A stretch of 6,925 bases of DNA. Source: CAIKLP01 sp039798705. GTDB lineage: Bacteria > Bacteroidota > Bacteroidia > Sphingobacteriales > Sphingobacteriaceae. The DNA lies in contig JBDKFN010000075.1 in assembly GCA_039798705.1 (NCBI GenBank), positions 1 through 6,925 on the forward strand, given 5' to 3'. Below the pieces are notes generated by a model that worked only from the letters and a program-made list of their open reading frames with translations, did no database searches and had not been told where the DNA came from. Shown piece by piece: positions 6,092-6,925 of this stretch. Numbering within the stretch: position 1 is the stretch's first letter; every line of letters starts with the position of its first letter. Position numbers and translations under genes: made by a program.

Positions 6092-6925
6092 TTACTTTTG
6101 TGCTTTGGAAGGGTAAAAAAAACGATAAAAGTTTATTGCATATGCGCACCATACAGTAAAGGTAATGAATGCAACCACTCTGCTTAATTCAAATGGAGTA
6201 GAGGTTTTGATGTATTTTTGTTCACCCCATCCCCATAATAAATTAATGCTGTGCAAAATAGATATAATCAAAAGATATTTAAATTCTTTTTCATTAAAGC
6301 TGCATAAATAAGCACTGAAAATGAAGAATGGAAATAAATACCTTTCATGCATTTCAGGCAGAAACATAAAGTAAGAAAAGCAAAAGAATGCAAATATTCT
6401 AATGATATCTGCAGGCTTATGATGTTTGCTAATAAGCCATAATAGCCAGGTATATATCATTGAAAATAGACCATATGCTAATAGCTTTCTGCTGATGATT
6501 CCAAAAATTAAAGTTTGGTTTGCAGGGAATAATAATTTTATTTTCAATTGAAAATCTGCCCACAAAGCCCAATACAAATTAAAGGCATTGACCGAAATGA
6601 AATTATATCTGCCTGCAGCAGTAAGGTGCGGATTGATTGAATCCATTGGGTTTGGTGCCCATAATATAAATGGAATATTGGGAATTAAAAAGATGAATGC
6701 AAACCATAAAAATGATTTTACTTTTACTTTCCAATTTACTTCAGCTATGATTAATAGTAATCCAAATAAGGGTAAAAATAAAAGTGTTTGTGATTTTAAA
6801 CTCAAGGATAAACCTAAAAAGAATGCGGATCTAACTGTTTTTTTAGCAATTAAATAATATAAACTGCTAAAAATTAGAATTGAATAGATGATGTCTATTT
6901 GCCCCCAACCATAAGCATTTAATAG
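6092..6925 (-). CDS. Multi-pass membrane glycosyltransferase, Gpi18/COG5542-like, C-terminal part (5' end outside window)
   Basis: The minus-strand frame is open to the window edge: 277 codons plus stop, with no credible start. The TTG at 6805 is interior, because the upstream residues are clearly family-like. Near the visible N-terminus is YGWGQIDIIYSI (5-16), the WGQ-x-D motif of GT-C type polyprenyl-phosphate-sugar transferases, then LGLSLSLKSQTLLFLP (37-52), matching the 'G-l-x-l-x-x-K-x-Q-x-x-x-l-P' helix. Later comes FLPEMHERYLFPFF (188-201), matching the HERY motif of Gpi18-related mannosyltransferases. Between them are about seven hydrophobic stretches (roughly 12-27, 37-62, 71-90, 137-165, 174-190, 197-210, 217-232 and 247-270) consistent with an integral membrane protein of the inner membrane. 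The sugar and acceptor cannot be inferred. The stop lies one base before the rnhA ATG, so the two share a transcript whose promoter is outside the window. Confidence 0.7.
   Translation of the reverse strand, partial: LLNAYGWGQIDIIYSILIFSSLYYLIAKKTVRSAFFLGLSLSLKSQTLLFLPLFGLLLIIAEVNWKVKVKSFLWFAFIFLIPNIPFILWAPNPMDSINPHLTAAGRYNFISVNAFNLYWALWADFQLKIKLLFPANQTLIFGIISRKLLAYGLFSMIYTWLLWLISKHHKPADIIRIFAFFCFSYFMFLPEMHERYLFPFFIFSAYLCSFNEKEFKYLLIISILHSINLLWGWGEQKYIKTSTPFELSRVVAFITFTVWCAYAINFYRFFYPSKAQK

Noticed and set aside
6588..6857. Plus-strand 89-codon open frame at the right end
   Set aside because: It is antisense to the membrane glycosyltransferase. The opposite strand explains the sequence with recognisable motifs and an open frame to the edge.
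1..6925. Mobile, defence or otherwise novel multi-gene system
   Set aside because: All genes are recognisable housekeeping or envelope families with intact motifs. No transposase, integrase, repeat array, tRNA target, nuclease-helicase cassette or compositional island is visible.

Overview
The window looks like ordinary chromosomal housekeeping DNA from an AT-rich member of the Bacteroidota, most likely near the Chitinophagaceae or Sphingobacteriales. This is inferred from protein style (short-form PurL, class I Fbp, the small cold-shock protein), A/T-rich leaders with almost no Shine-Dalgarno sequences, and a perfect match to the Bacteroidota promoter element TAnnTTTG. I see no mobile element, CRISPR array, rRNA, tRNA, toxin-antitoxin pair or defence island, and no undescribed multi-gene system.

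Layout. Six genes read rightward and two leftward. Positions 2-751 hold the C-terminal part of a FemAB/GNAT-like acyltransferase whose 5' end lies outside the window. Next come purL (821-3046; purine synthesis) and an overlapping yfiC/trmN6-type tRNA methyltransferase gene (3033-3749), forming a probable operon from a promoter at 790-797. A monocistronic cold-shock gene (3828-4019) ends in a strong intrinsic terminator (4039-4073). A second pair follows: a YfcE-type metallophosphoesterase (4086-4589) and fbp, fructose-1,6-bisphosphatase (4605-5630). On the minus strand rnhA (5632-6090, ribonuclease HI) lies one base from the fbp stop, convergent with it. Upstream of rnhA, and one base from it, is the C-terminal part of a multi-pass membrane glycosyltransferase resembling Gpi18/COG5542 (6092-6925), which runs off the right edge.

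The genes do not form one pathway. They are core metabolism (PurL, Fbp), RNA and genome maintenance (tRNA methyltransferase, RNase HI, cold-shock protein) and envelope or glycan functions at the two edges. There is no gene-free stretch over 300 bases. The points worth a second look concern gene starts and RNA signals: three of six in-window starts appear to be TTG, two obvious open-frame starts are artefacts of window-truncated genes, the long purL frame probably contains its own promoter, and a strong inverted repeat sits just past the fbp stop inside rnhA.
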